A stretch of 9,862 nt of DNA from an uncultured Gammaproteobacteria bacterium (GTDB lineage: Bacteria > Pseudomonadota > Gammaproteobacteria > SZUA-140): NCBI GenBank assembly GCA_945787585.1, contig CALZIG010000229.1, forward strand, positions 1 through 9,862, read 5' to 3'. The notes under the pieces were generated by a model that was not told the origin of the DNA, ran no database searches, and saw only the letters and a list, made by a program, of their open reading frames with translations. A program made the position numbers and the translations under genes. Each line of letters begins with the position of its first letter. Positions within the stretch are counted from its first letter, which is position 1. This document shows, in pieces, positions 1 through 6,864 of the stretch.

Positions 1-530
1 ACAATAAACAGGATTACACAACCGCTTTTAATGAGTTTATGCTCCTGGCGAAGGCAGGTGATGCTGGTGCACAATTACAACTTGGCCTGATGTACGACAA
101 TGGTCGTGGAAAAGATCAGGACTATGATCAGGCCTTTTACTGGTACCAACAGTCTGCAAACAATGGTAATGCCCACGCGCAATTTAATCTCGCGGAGATG
201 ATGGCATTAGGGCAAGGGAGTGAACAGGATCACAGCAAAGCCTTAAAATGGTATCGACGCGCTGCAGAGTCAGGATTCCCCGAAGCACAGTATAAATTAG
301 GGCTTCTGCTTAGTAGCGAGGAACATGGCGAGCAGGACCTGATTGAAGCCTATAAATGGCTGACACTTGCCGCAGCGCAGACGGTTGAAGGTGCTGATGC
401 AGCCGGCGCACTGACTAATAAATTAAAAATACGTATGTCCTCCACCGAAATACTAGAGGCCGAAAAAAGAGCGGCGCAGTGGAAGAATATATTTTCAGAA
501 AAGCAACATAATCAAATGCTCGAAATCTAG
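1..530 (+). CDS. Sel1-repeat (TPR-like) protein, 5' partial
   Basis: The reading frame is open from the first base of the window (codons start at base 3), so the ATG at 39 is internal and the gene begins to the left. The visible 175 or so residues contain at least three Sel1-like repeats of about 36 residues, marked by the pattern A-x-x-x-L-G-x-x-Y/M-x-x-G-x-G followed by A-x-x-W-Y-x-x-A-A. Examples are LGLMYDNGRG, then AFYWYQQSANNG, ALKWYRRAAESG and AYKWLTLAAAQ. Such helical solenoid repeats mediate protein-protein contacts, often in the bacterial envelope. The N-terminus is missing, so I cannot say whether there is a signal peptide. The tail after the last repeat is charged and helical. The gene converges on the lipocalin gene with only nine bases between the stop codons and no terminator visible there. 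The specific partner or pathway is unknown. Confidence 0.85.
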   Translation, partial: NKQDYTTAFNEFMLLAKAGDAGAQLQLGLMYDNGRGKDQDYDQAFYWYQQSANNGNAHAQFNLAEMMALGQGSEQDHSKALKWYRRAAESGFPEAQYKLGLLLSSEEHGEQDLIEAYKWLTLAAAQTVEGADAAGALTNKLKIRMSSTEILEAEKRAAQWKNIFSEKQHNQMLEI

Positions 531-539
531 GCTAGTTAT

Positions 540-1088
540 TCATTTTTCAGTTAACTTTTTATCTACCGTCTGGTCTACAAATATCAATGCATTAGTATCA
601 TAGCCATACCCCTCGGCGAGAATCACTAATCTATCAACAATATCCGGTGCTAGTGTTCGCTCACGCGCAAGAATCCACAAGTACTTTCTATTTGGTCCGC
701 TAATCAATGCCCAACGGTAACTTTTTTGATCCAGTGCGATAACATTATAGCCACTATAAAAGGGCCCAAAAAAGGAGACTTTTAGCCTGCCAACGTTATC
801 ATCTTTAATAAAATAGGCCTGGCCCATCGCCTTCTGGTAATTGTTTTCTACTGTGTTATAGCCGCGATTTATCACGTTGATACCACCGTCCTCACGCAGC
901 TCGTAGGTGGCAGTAACGTGCGTAAGGCCACGCTCAAAACTATGATCGAACCGGGCAATTTCGTACCACTGCCCAAGATACTGCTTAATTTCAAAGTTTT
1001 TAACGGGTGTAACACCACCAGGAATACCTGTACAAGCGTTCAGCATGAAACAGGTAAGCACTAGCGCGCATATTTTATTTATAACCAC
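540..1088 (-). CDS. blc: Outer-membrane lipocalin Blc
   Basis: Bacterial lipocalin, 182 residues, a small beta-barrel lipoprotein that binds hydrophobic ligands such as fatty acids or lysophospholipids and is linked to envelope stress. The N-terminus is a lipoprotein signal peptide with lipobox LNAC (residues 16-19). Cys19 would be lipidated, and the +2 residue is Thr, not Asp, which favours the outer membrane. The lipocalin GxW motif is at 39-41 (YLGQWYEIARF), and the later conserved stretch FFGPFYSGYNVIALD followed by YLWILARERTL matches Blc closely. The start is GTG at 1088: an in-frame TAA lies immediately upstream, so no longer start is possible, and a modest AGGGCG ribosome site precedes it. 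It lies 31 bases after the DUF523-DUF1722 gene and is probably the last gene of that operon. Blc-like genes are known members of light or singlet-oxygen regulons in other Proteobacteria, which fits the neighbouring regulator. Confidence 0.93.
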   Translation of the reverse strand: MVINKICALVLTCFMLNACTGIPGGVTPVKNFEIKQYLGQWYEIARFDHSFERGLTHVTATYELREDGGINVINRGYNTVENNYQKAMGQAYFIKDDNVGRLKVSFFGPFYSGYNVIALDQKSYRWALISGPNRKYLWILARERTLAPDIVDRLVILAEGYGYDTNALIFVDQTVDKKLTEK

Positions 1089-1119
1089 TTAACTCATCGC
1101 CCTGTAACAAAGTTCATTG

Positions 1120-2097
1120 CTAAATTGGCATACCATGGCTCAGGTAATGCTGACTAGTAAGATAGTGATTCGGGTGATTCTTTAAATGGTGACTGATCAG
1201 CGTTAAGGGAACATCTTTTGAAACATCTCCAGCACGATATTTTTCTATCGTTCGTATCAGTTCAGCCTTGTCTGATGCAGTGATATCTCGCTTTAAAAAC
1301 CCCATGATATGCATTATCACGTTGATATTCTGATCCACAGTAGGAATTATTTTTAACGCCTTCATAAATTCGGCAATGTAATATTCTGATCTTTTGTTGA
1401 GTTCATTTTTTGTGCCATCAGCAACGTATTTTCCGAGTCTTCGATAGCAGGGCTGATCATGCGCCAGTAATGTAAATTTATGTATACGATGAAATTCTTC
1501 AAAAGAATGACAAGATAGGCCCTGGCGAACTCGGGATTGCCACTCATGATAAATAAACACTCGCTTAATAAAATTATCTTTTAATTCCAGATCATTTAAA
1601 CGCCCCTCTTCCTCCACCGGCATATTAGGGTTGGCGCGCAGTACCTGCTCAGCAAAAATCCCCCTGCCTTTTTTAGCAGGCATTCCCTCACTGCCGTAAA
1701 GCTTGACCCCAAAGACCCCACAGCTCGGAGAATCTTTTTTAAAGATATAACCGCTAAAGGTAGCGAGTGTTGGCGCAATATCGTCAGCAAAGTTACGCAG
1801 CGCATCCGTCACATCCAGTGCCGCATCACGTACACCTAATGCGCGAACAGCGCCCTTTTCTCTCTTCATCAGTCTAATCGGTTGGCGTGGCACACCCATG
1901 CCGATAGCGACTTCAGGACATATTGGCACCAGATTAAATAGATCCTTTAGATACTCAGTCACTAAATGACTCTCTTTGTGATTGCCATCAAAGCGGACTG
2001 GCTGACCCATCAGGCAACTACTCACGCCAATAGAAGGCCTCCCATTGCTTTCACTCATAAGATAGCTTTGACCAATAGCCTGGTTAACCAAACTCAT
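1120..2097 (-). CDS. DUF523-DUF1722 fusion protein (TudS-like Fe-S domain plus YbgA domain)
   Basis: A 325-residue, two-domain cytoplasmic protein. Residues about 21-165 form a DUF523 domain. Its three conserved cysteines are in the family contexts: SSCLMG (Cys28), CPEV (Cys60) and SPSCG (Cys126). In the DUF523 enzyme TudS, a 2-thiouracil desulfurase, such cysteines hold a [4Fe-4S] cluster, so a cluster and a desulfuration-type role are plausible here but not shown. Residues about 190-320 form a DUF1722 (YbgA) domain, recognisable from FHRIHKFTLLAHDQP, YRRLG, HIMGFLKR and PLTLISHHL. In many gammaproteobacteria this protein sits beside photolyase or a LitR-type regulator; no photolyase is in this window. 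The ATG overlaps the stop of the upstream glutaredoxin-like gene as ATGA (2094-2097), which indicates translational coupling and supports this start over an internal Met14. Confidence 0.92.
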   Translation of the reverse strand: MSLVNQAIGQSYLMSESNGRPSIGVSSCLMGQPVRFDGNHKESHLVTEYLKDLFNLVPICPEVAIGMGVPRQPIRLMKREKGAVRALGVRDAALDVTDALRNFADDIAPTLATFSGYIFKKDSPSCGVFGVKLYGSEGMPAKKGRGIFAEQVLRANPNMPVEEEGRLNDLELKDNFIKRVFIYHEWQSRVRQGLSCHSFEEFHRIHKFTLLAHDQPCYRRLGKYVADGTKNELNKRSEYYIAEFMKALKIIPTVDQNINVIMHIMGFLKRDITASDKAELIRTIEKYRAGDVSKDVPLTLISHHLKNHPNHYLTSQHYLSHGMPI

Positions 2098-2447
2098 TGC
2101 AATCTGCCCCTATGTTTCAGCTTATGAGTATCATCAAACGGAATGATCTCGGGGTGATCAAAAAACTCATCAATCCCACCAATAAATTGACCATTGATAA
2201 ATATCTGTGGCATCAAACCCCAGTTTGTCATTGTGCGGAGTCTTTTGAATCCGACTCTATCTTTAATACTACTCATCCCCATCTCAACAACCTTATAAGG
2301 TATCCGCAGATAAAGCAGGCATTTGACAATCATTCTTACATCTGTGAGCGCAGATACAAAGATCACGACTTCCTCAGATTTCGCAATATCATCCAACGAT
2401 CTGCCAATTAATTTTTCATATGCAATTGTGTTGTTAGCTAACATCAT
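2094..2447 (-). CDS. Glutaredoxin-fold protein without the catalytic cysteine
   Basis: First gene of the operon, about 117 residues. The start is set by a near-perfect ribosome site (AAGGAGG) five bases before ATG 2447. A second ATG follows directly at 2444 with eight-base spacing and is equally possible. A longer frame to 2477 lacks a ribosome site. The thioredoxin fold is clear in the second half: the cis-proline segment GLMPQIFINGQFIGGIDEF (about 81-99) matches monothiol glutaredoxins, where it contacts glutathione. The position of the CGFS or CPYC active site, after the first strand VVIFVSA (27-33), reads LTDVR with no cysteine. The only cysteine is Cys43, within the following helix. It is therefore unlikely to be an ordinary oxidoreductase. 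It could bind glutathione or a partner, or deliver to the Fe-S protein encoded next. The promoter and candidate CarH-type operator lie directly upstream. It overlaps the next gene by four bases. Confidence 0.82.
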   Translation of the reverse strand: MMLANNTIAYEKLIGRSLDDIAKSEEVVIFVSALTDVRMIVKCLLYLRIPYKVVEMGMSSIKDRVGFKRLRTMTNWGLMPQIFINGQFIGGIDEFFDHPEIIPFDDTHKLKHRGRLQ

Positions 2448-2452
2448 CAATT

Positions 2453-2459
2453 CCTCCTT
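2453..2459 (-). promoter_or_regulatory. Ribosome binding site of the glutaredoxin-like gene
   Basis: AAGGAGG on the minus strand, five bases before ATG 2447 and eight before ATG 2444. It decides against the longer in-frame start at 2477. Confidence 0.8.
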
Positions 2460-2500
2460 GCAGCCTGTTCTGACCATACCCGTTACCCAGCGTTATTTTT

Positions 2501-2529
2501 ATTGTATAGAGTTTGTATAAGTATTTCAA
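2501..2529 (-). promoter_or_regulatory. Sigma-70 type promoter of the glutaredoxin-DUF523-blc operon
   Basis: On the minus strand, -35 TTGAAA (2529-2524) and -10 TACAAT (2506-2501) are separated by 17 bases. Transcription would start near 2494 and give a leader of about 47 bases before ATG 2447. Two TATACA hexamers lie inside the promoter: one in the spacer, one overlapping the -10. A bound regulator would therefore compete with RNA polymerase. Confidence 0.6.
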
Positions 2530-2540
2530 CTTGATGTATA
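2503..2540 (-). promoter_or_regulatory. Candidate CarH/LitR operator (11-bp direct repeats)
   Basis: On the minus strand, hexamers TATACA lie at 2540-2535, 2519-2514 and 2508-2503. The last two are exactly 11 bp apart, and a degenerate third step at 2530-2525 (GTTGAA) carries the -35 element. CarH-type regulators are known to bind tandem 11-bp repeats across a promoter. The regulator gene lies divergently, about 170 bases away, so the site may also control it. The motif is seen; binding is inferred. Confidence 0.5.
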
Positions 2541-2615
2541 ATTTTTGAATAACCCTATATGTCTGTTTTTTCTATATATAATTATATTTTATTAAATAAG
2601 GTACAATTATTAGCA

Positions 2616-2666
2616 GATAATTGATAAGATTCTTAATCCCCTATGTTTTAGTAGGGGACTATTATC
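2616..2666 (+). promoter_or_regulatory. Nested hairpin in the leader region of the LitR/CarH-like gene
   Basis: A perfect 7-bp inverted repeat TCCCCTA (2637-2643) / TAGGGGA (2652-2658) with an 8-base loop lies inside an outer 6-bp pair GATAAT (2616-2621) / ATTATC (2661-2666). It ends 40 bases before the start codon. No U-run follows, so it is not a standard terminator. It may be a leader RNA structure or an operator. I found no convincing promoter for this gene. Confidence 0.35.
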
Positions 2667-2706
2667 AGCCTGAACAGCGGAATCACCCACAAGAGCGCGC
2701 TAAAGT

Positions 2707-3639
2707 ATGATTAAAGAGAAAACCGAAATTGAAACGATAGTGCAGGACAAACCTCAGGATCTATTTCCGATTCGCACCGTTGCCAGTCTAACAGGCGTCA
2801 ACGCAATCACCTTGAGAGCCTGGGAAAAGCGCTACGGACTGATCAAACCAACCCGCACACCAAAAGGGCACCGCCTCTACACTCAGGAAAATATAGACCT
2901 AATCAATGAAGTGGTTAACTTGCTCGCCAAGGGCATCCCTATCAGCCAGGTAGCCCATTCATTAAAACAGCGCCAGACACCTTCGAAACAAAGCCAAACT
3001 GACTCGTGGAGTGTCTTTATTGATAAAATGCTGTCGGCAATTCGTAGCTTTAATGAAGATGCCTTAAACAGCACCTATAATGAAGCGCTCTCCCTATACC
3101 CGGTCGAAATCGCGATACAGAAATTAATCATACCGCTGCTGACAGAGCTTGGTCGCCGCTGGGAAACAAAGGAAGGCAGCGTCGCGGAAGAGCACTACTT
3201 TGGCGTGTTCTTAAGAAATAAACTGGGGGCCCGCTTTCATCACGGCTCACCCAATACCGATGGACGACATATCCTCGCCGCCTGCCTCCCCGGCGAATAC
3301 CACGAAAATGGCCTGCTACTCTTTTCACTCTCGGCACAATCGAGAGGTTTTCGACTCACCATATTAGGCGCCAACATGCCTATTGAAGAAGTCGCGCTGG
3401 CAGCAGCTCGTTCAAAATCTGAAGCCATCGTGCTTTCAGGCTCCAACCGCATCAACATAAAGGCTATGCTTGATTCTATTGAGCACTTGGTGGAATCAAC
3501 AAAACTACCCGTTTTTATTGGAGGGAAAACCTCATCGATTTACTTTGATGAGATTGTTCGAACGGGGGCTATTCCACTGGGCGATGACATCACACAAGGC
3601 ATTAAACTCATTACCAGCTCATTAGATGCTGCAATATAA
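2707..3639 (+). CDS. litR: MerR-family B12-dependent photoreceptor regulator (LitR/CarH type)
   Basis: A 310-residue transcription regulator. Residues about 21-88 are a MerR winged-helix DNA-binding domain (TVASLTGVNAITLRAWEKRYG, GHRLYT; split here as TVASLTGVNA and ITLRAWEKRYG). Residues about 100-180 form the helical cap over the cobalamin, with the CarH signature Wx9EH: Trp152, then nine residues, then Glu162-His163. Residues about 187-305 form a B12-binding Rossmann domain with ExHxxG at 197-202 (EYHENG), where His199 would be the lower axial ligand of cobalamin. In characterised CarH/LitR proteins, adenosylcobalamin makes the dark tetramer that represses, and light breaks the Co-C bond and releases DNA. 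All residues needed for that are present. The ribosome site is weak (AAGAG). The gene is divergent from the glutaredoxin operon and convergent with the PDZ gene. Candidate operators occur at three places in this window. Confidence 0.92.
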   Translation: MIKEKTEIETIVQDKPQDLFPIRTVASLTGVNAITLRAWEKRYGLIKPTRTPKGHRLYTQENIDLINEVVNLLAKGIPISQVAHSLKQRQTPSKQSQTDSWSVFIDKMLSAIRSFNEDALNSTYNEALSLYPVEIAIQKLIIPLLTELGRRWETKEGSVAEEHYFGVFLRNKLGARFHHGSPNTDGRHILAACLPGEYHENGLLLFSLSAQSRGFRLTILGANMPIEEVALAAARSKSEAIVLSGSNRINIKAMLDSIEHLVESTKLPVFIGGKTSSIYFDEIVRTGAIPLGDDITQGIKLITSSLDAAI

Positions 3640-3651
3640 GGCGATACGATA

Positions 3652-3668
3652 GCCCCATTAAATGGGGC
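3652..3668 (+). terminator. GC-rich hairpin after the LitR/CarH-like gene
   Basis: GCCCCAT / ATGGGGC with a three-base loop begins 12 bases after the stop codon. The stem is strong, but no U-run follows, so it may be a weak terminator, an mRNA-stabilising end, or need Rho. Confidence 0.45.
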
Positions 3669-3714
3669 GCGCTCGATTACACGCAATCTCTTCAGGCTTT
3701 CACACTTCACTATG

Positions 3715-3748
3715 AAAAAAAGGTGCCCCCAAACTGACCAGGACACCT
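3715..3748 (-). terminator. Rho-independent terminator of the PDZ gene
   Basis: On the minus strand, AGGTGTCC (3748-3741) pairs with GGGCACCT (3728-3721), including one G-U pair, with a 12-base loop. A run of T residues follows. It starts 15 bases after the PDZ stop codon. Confidence 0.8.
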
Positions 3749-3763
3749 CTGAAAAAGTTAACG

Positions 3764-4633
3764 CTAATTATGACCGACAGCCTCATGGTGCCACATCGAT
3801 GGCGCATGCTTCTCATTTAACAAATAAGAGTGGTGCGTGAAGTTCTGAAAATCGACACCATCATGCTCAGGCATGTGGTGACCATACTCTGCGCCCTGAT
3901 GAGTGCTCATTTGCTTACTCCCGACAGTTACATCCAGCGCCATTTTTTGTTTACTTCTCACCAGCTCTACGGTCAACTTATCACCCGGATCAAAGAAATT
4001 GAGCACTCGCTGCACATCATCCATATTGCGAATAACTTTAGTCCCCATACTAATAACCACATCCCCCGCCGCCAATCCCGCTGAAGCGGCCGCGGTATCA
4101 TTTTCGACTTCTGTAATCAGCATGCCAGCATCAGCAGGCGCAGAAAAGTAATCGCGCAGTCCATCACTCAGGTCCAGAAGATGGATGCCAACATAGCTCT
4201 TCACAGCCCCCTTATGAGCAGCACCATGGTGACCACGCGCAGTCACAGCCATCTGTTTTTGCATACTCCCCAGCACGACTTCGGCGGATTGATGCTCTTC
4301 ATCACGAATAAAATCAACCTTCACCTTATCACCAACCGTTTTATTCCCCACTAGCCACTGAAGTCGTTCTACTGAAAAAACCGGCAAGCTGTCAAAGCCC
4401 AGTAGTATGTCCCCGCGCTGTATACCAGACTCGATCGCCGCACTGCCGTCATAAACGTCACTGATAGCGACACCATATTCGAGGCCTTGCTTATCAAGCG
4501 TCTGAAACGATAAATCAGCTACGGCGATACCCAGCCATGCTTTGCCTTCCGCACTCGCATTTAAAGGTGAAAAAAAGATTGCCGCATTGATTAATACAGC
4601 CATTATAGTATTGAGATAAGTCTTTAATTTCAC
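3764..4633 (-). CDS. Secreted double-PDZ protein with a histidine-rich tail
   Basis: A periplasmic protein of 289 residues if started at GTG 4633, chosen because GAGGGG lies six bases upstream and the result is a textbook signal peptide: basic K2/K4, a hydrophobic core at 7-24, and cleavage after ASA (26-28). The in-frame start at 4678 would add 15 residues without a ribosome site. PDZ1 spans about 32-122 and PDZ2 about 146-240; the second has the carboxylate-binding-type GMLITEV and SAGLAAGDVVISM of HtrA/Deg proteins. No protease domain is present, so it is not DegP or DegS but a PDZ-only protein that may bind exposed C-termini of envelope proteins. The tail (about 242-289) holds ten histidines in HH, HxxxEHD-like clusters and the linker has GHHGAAH, suggesting metal binding. 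A sigma-E-type promoter lies upstream. Exact function unknown. Confidence 0.85.
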   Translation of the reverse strand: MKLKTYLNTIMAVLINAAIFFSPLNASAEGKAWLGIAVADLSFQTLDKQGLEYGVAISDVYDGSAAIESGIQRGDILLGFDSLPVFSVERLQWLVGNKTVGDKVKVDFIRDEEHQSAEVVLGSMQKQMAVTARGHHGAAHKGAVKSYVGIHLLDLSDGLRDYFSAPADAGMLITEVENDTAAASAGLAAGDVVISMGTKVIRNMDDVQRVLNFFDPGDKLTVELVRSKQKMALDVTVGSKQMSTHQGAEYGHHMPEHDGVDFQNFTHHSYLLNEKHAPSMWHHEAVGHN

Positions 4634-4639
4634 AACACG

Positions 4640-4645
4640 CCCCTC
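4640..4645 (-). promoter_or_regulatory. Ribosome binding site fixing the GTG start of the PDZ gene
   Basis: GAGGGG on the minus strand with a six-base spacer to GTG 4633. It selects a start that yields a clean signal peptide. Confidence 0.7.
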
Positions 4646-4795
4646 AATTGAATTGCTAATAAAAATGTTCGCCTGCACACGCTAAAAACGATTTAAATCC
4701 ACCTACTGCCTGTGATATTCAGTGCTATAATCAAACGACATCTCACTAAAGACCACCCCATTAACACAGCTCGACGCATAATAATCACGTAAAAT

Positions 4796-4823
4796 GTAGA
4801 TGGCCGTAACAGCAGAAAGTTCC
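4796..4823 (-). promoter_or_regulatory. Sigma-E-type promoter upstream of the PDZ gene
   Basis: On the minus strand, -35 GGAACTT (4823-4817), 16-base spacer, -10 TCTAC (4800-4796). GGAACTT is the exact E. coli sigma-E -35 consensus and TCTA fits four of five -10 bases. The start would lie near 4789, giving a leader of about 155 bases. Apart from this, the gene-free stretch 4634-4930 shows nothing I can identify. Confidence 0.55.
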
Positions 4824-4930
4824 ATCTATTTATTGTGAGAAACATACCTGCACTATTAAACACTCACGAATCTGACCATAAAAAATCACTCTTCAACCAC
4901 TTATTCATGAGAACCAACACACAGCCTATT

Positions 4931-5065
4931 TTATTTTTTACGAGACCTAATGCGATGTACTAACCAAATAACGGCACCACTAACAATAAACAAGAAAGGG
5001 AGCAGTGAGTACAAGATCATTTCATAAGCGAGTTCACCGCCCACCGGCCAACCGTTGATCGTCAT
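4931..5065 (-). CDS. Small single-pass membrane protein, 44 residues
   Basis: A short gene with an ATG at 5065 and a good ribosome site AGGAG (5079-5075) nine bases upstream, ending in TAA at 4931. The product begins MTINGWPVGGELAYEM, then has one hydrophobic helix of about 20-22 residues (ILYSLLPFLFIVSGAVIWLV, about 17-36), and ends in a strongly basic tail HRIRSRKK. This charge distribution predicts an inner-membrane helix with the C-terminus in the cytoplasm. It lies 103 bases downstream of the RpoD-like sigma gene in the same direction and may be co-transcribed with it. No family is recognised. It could be a regulator of an envelope protein, or a membrane anchor that senses for the sigma system; both are guesses. 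The proper ribosome site and the biophysically sensible peptide make it likely to be real. Confidence 0.68.
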   Translation of the reverse strand: MTINGWPVGGELAYEMILYSLLPFLFIVSGAVIWLVHRIRSRKK

Positions 5066-5084
5066 TTTCGGCGACTCCTGATAG

Positions 5085-5127
5085 TGTCAGTGCTTAACAT
5101 ACCGCAATCCCAAATCAAACACTGACA
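5085..5127. repeat. 8-bp inverted repeat before the small membrane gene
   Basis: TGTCAGTG (5085-5092) and CACTGACA (5120-5127) form a perfect 8-bp dyad with a 27-base centre, between the RpoD-like gene and the ribosome site of the small membrane gene. It could be an intercistronic RNA hairpin. There is no T-run on either side. Confidence 0.4.
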
Positions 5128-5167
5128 GGCAATGGGCAACGATGCATCCTCACGACATCTCATTGAC

Positions 5168-6814
5168 TCACTCACCATCAAGACCGCGATACTCTTTAAG
5201 CACTTCGTTGCAATTCATTTTACGCAGCTTATCTAATGCTTTAGCCTCAATCTGACGAATCCTCTCTCGCGACAATCCAAACACCATACCCACCTCAAAC
5301 AATGAATAAGTATCAGACAGATCAATCCCGAACCGCATTTTTATCACTTTCGCTTCTTGCGCAGTCAGCATGCTTAACGCTGTACTGATAGCCTTATGCA
5401 TTTGAGTGGACGATGTCGAACTCGCAGGCATTACCGCACCCGAATCTTCAACAGTATCAATAATCGCATCAGACTGCTCCTCGAAGACCGGCGCATCCAG
5501 TGACATGTCCGCTCTATTTAAACTCATAAGAAAACGGGCTTTCTCCAGTGAAACCCCCATATATTCGCTAATTTCCCTGGCCTGCGGAATTTTACCCAGC
5601 TGCTGAGTGAGTTGCGCAATAGCGCGGTTCAAACCGCGAAGTGTCTCATTCACATGCACTGGAAGTCGTACCGTGCGTGACTTATCAGCAATAGCACGTG
5701 TAATCGCCTGACGAATCCACCATGTCGCGTATGTCGAAAATTTAAACCCCATTCGATAATCGAAACGTTCAGCAGCTTGAATAAGCCCAGTATTACCTTC
5801 CTGAATGACATCTAAAAATGACAAGGCACTCCTGGTATATTTCTTTGCTATTGGCACAACAAGGCGTAGATTGAACTCAACAAGTTTCGTTTTTGCCCGT
5901 TGCTGCCGAGATACTCCCCCTTCAACACTTTCATATAACTGCTTAAAGTCAGGGATGCTCATGCGCATTGCTGCCTGTAATTTTCTAATACCTAATTCCA
6001 GTGTTTGCAGATGCTCCCGTTCACCCACACTCAGCCCATCTATTTTATTAATGAAAGGAGGGTGTATTCCGAGGTACAGCTCAGGCTGCTCCAGAAAGAT
6101 CATCAGCTCTTCTACATCATCCTCACTCAACCCATTCACCGCCTGACAACTCAACCTAAAGTCATTTTCAAATGATCGCGCCTTTTTATCGACTTCGCTC
6201 AACTCCGACACCAGAGATGCTCGCAGCTTAATATTAATACCTTCCATCCGAGGGATAAGTTTAGATATAGACTGCTCAAGCAGTGCTGAACTAGAAGCAT
6301 CATCAAGCAGACGCTTATACTCATTAAGCAGCTTCTTCGTTTCCACAATATAATCGCGCTGTTCGATTTCCGATAACGCCCGGTTTTTATCGCCAGCCAC
6401 CACACCATCGTTTTCAATAATGGCGACTGCCTCTACCGCCTCATCAGCGCCTGATATCTGCTGAAGACTACTACTGAAATTAGGATAGATATCACTAAAG
6501 GGGATACGCCGCGCTAATGCGTCATCAAAAAATTTCTGCAACGCTTCGACTGTCAGAGGAAACCGCAGTACTCCCTCAATCAACGCGAGCTTACCGGCCT
6601 CGAGCTCTTTTCCTATCGCCACCTCTTCTGCGCGGCTAAGAATAGGGTGATTAGCGATATCATCTAAATAGCGACGCACGATATCCGCTGTGATGGTCGG
6701 TTCGCTACTCGGCTCACTATCACCCGCTTGATTCAGTTTTACACCGCGCTGTTTATCTTCTTTAAACGCACTGGATAGATCTATTCTGGTACGCCCATGC
6801 TGAAATGTACTCAT
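5168..6814 (-). CDS. RpoD-like sigma-70 factor lacking region 1.1 (RpoD paralogue)
   Basis: A 548-residue sigma factor that directs RNA polymerase to alternative promoters. ATG 6814 is chosen because GGAAGGAA lies eight bases before it; the longer frame to 6880 has no ribosome site and its first codons fall in a promoter-like element. Regions in order: 1.2 at about 41-75 ([16 protein letters not shown]), a large RpoD-type non-conserved region at about 80-300, region 2 at about 305-380 with [16 protein letters not shown] for -10 recognition and melting, region 3 to about 455, and region 4 at about 478-540 ending in [13 protein letters not shown], almost identical to RpoD. E. coli RpoD has 613 residues; the autoinhibitory region 1.1 is absent and region 1.2 is diverged. 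This is not the housekeeping RpoD, which is better conserved and normally sits with dnaG and rpsU. It is flanked upstream by the ECF sigma gene. Confidence 0.88.
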   Translation of the reverse strand: MSTFQHGRTRIDLSSAFKEDKQRGVKLNQAGDSEPSSEPTITADIVRRYLDDIANHPILSRAEEVAIGKELEAGKLALIEGVLRFPLTVEALQKFFDDALARRIPFSDIYPNFSSSLQQISGADEAVEAVAIIENDGVVAGDKNRALSEIEQRDYIVETKKLLNEYKRLLDDASSSALLEQSISKLIPRMEGINIKLRASLVSELSEVDKKARSFENDFRLSCQAVNGLSEDDVEELMIFLEQPELYLGIHPPFINKIDGLSVGEREHLQTLELGIRKLQAAMRMSIPDFKQLYESVEGGVSRQQRAKTKLVEFNLRLVVPIAKKYTRSALSFLDVIQEGNTGLIQAAERFDYRMGFKFSTYATWWIRQAITRAIADKSRTVRLPVHVNETLRGLNRAIAQLTQQLGKIPQAREISEYMGVSLEKARFLMSLNRADMSLDAPVFEEQSDAIIDTVEDSGAVMPASSTSSTQMHKAISTALSMLTAQEAKVIKMRFGIDLSDTYSLFEVGMVFGLSRERIRQIEAKALDKLRKMNCNEVLKEYRGLDGE

Positions 6815-6822
6815 ATTCGCTA

Positions 6823-6830
6823 TTCCTTCC
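6823..6830 (-). promoter_or_regulatory. Ribosome binding site of the RpoD-like gene
   Basis: GGAAGGAA on the minus strand with an eight-base spacer to ATG 6814. The upstream in-frame ATGs at 6880 and 6853 have no comparable site. Confidence 0.65.
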
Positions 6831-6864
6831 ACATTATCCAGGGGACTTATCATCCCGCTCTTGA

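Noticed and set aside
1362..1547. Other frames inside the DUF523-DUF1722 gene (1362-1547 and 1596-1805)
   Set aside because: Out-of-frame shadows on the same strand with no ribosome sites or motifs.
2097..2411. A 104-codon plus-strand frame
   Set aside because: Antisense to the glutaredoxin-like gene, which has a strong ribosome site and recognisable fold residues.
2531..2561. TTGATG-N19-TATATG as a MerR-activated promoter for the photoreceptor gene
   Set aside because: Both hexamers are poor, and CarH/LitR proteins repress by blocking promoters instead of realigning 19-bp spacers.
2541..2706. Cobalamin riboswitch upstream of the B12-binding regulator
   Set aside because: The leader is short and AT-rich with no B12-box-like conserved segment. 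The hairpin there is too small.
4693..4845. A 50-codon minus-strand frame upstream of the PDZ gene
   Set aside because: It has no properly spaced ribosome site, overlaps the sigma-E-type promoter on the same strand, and its composition resembles untranslated DNA. Conservation data could revive it.
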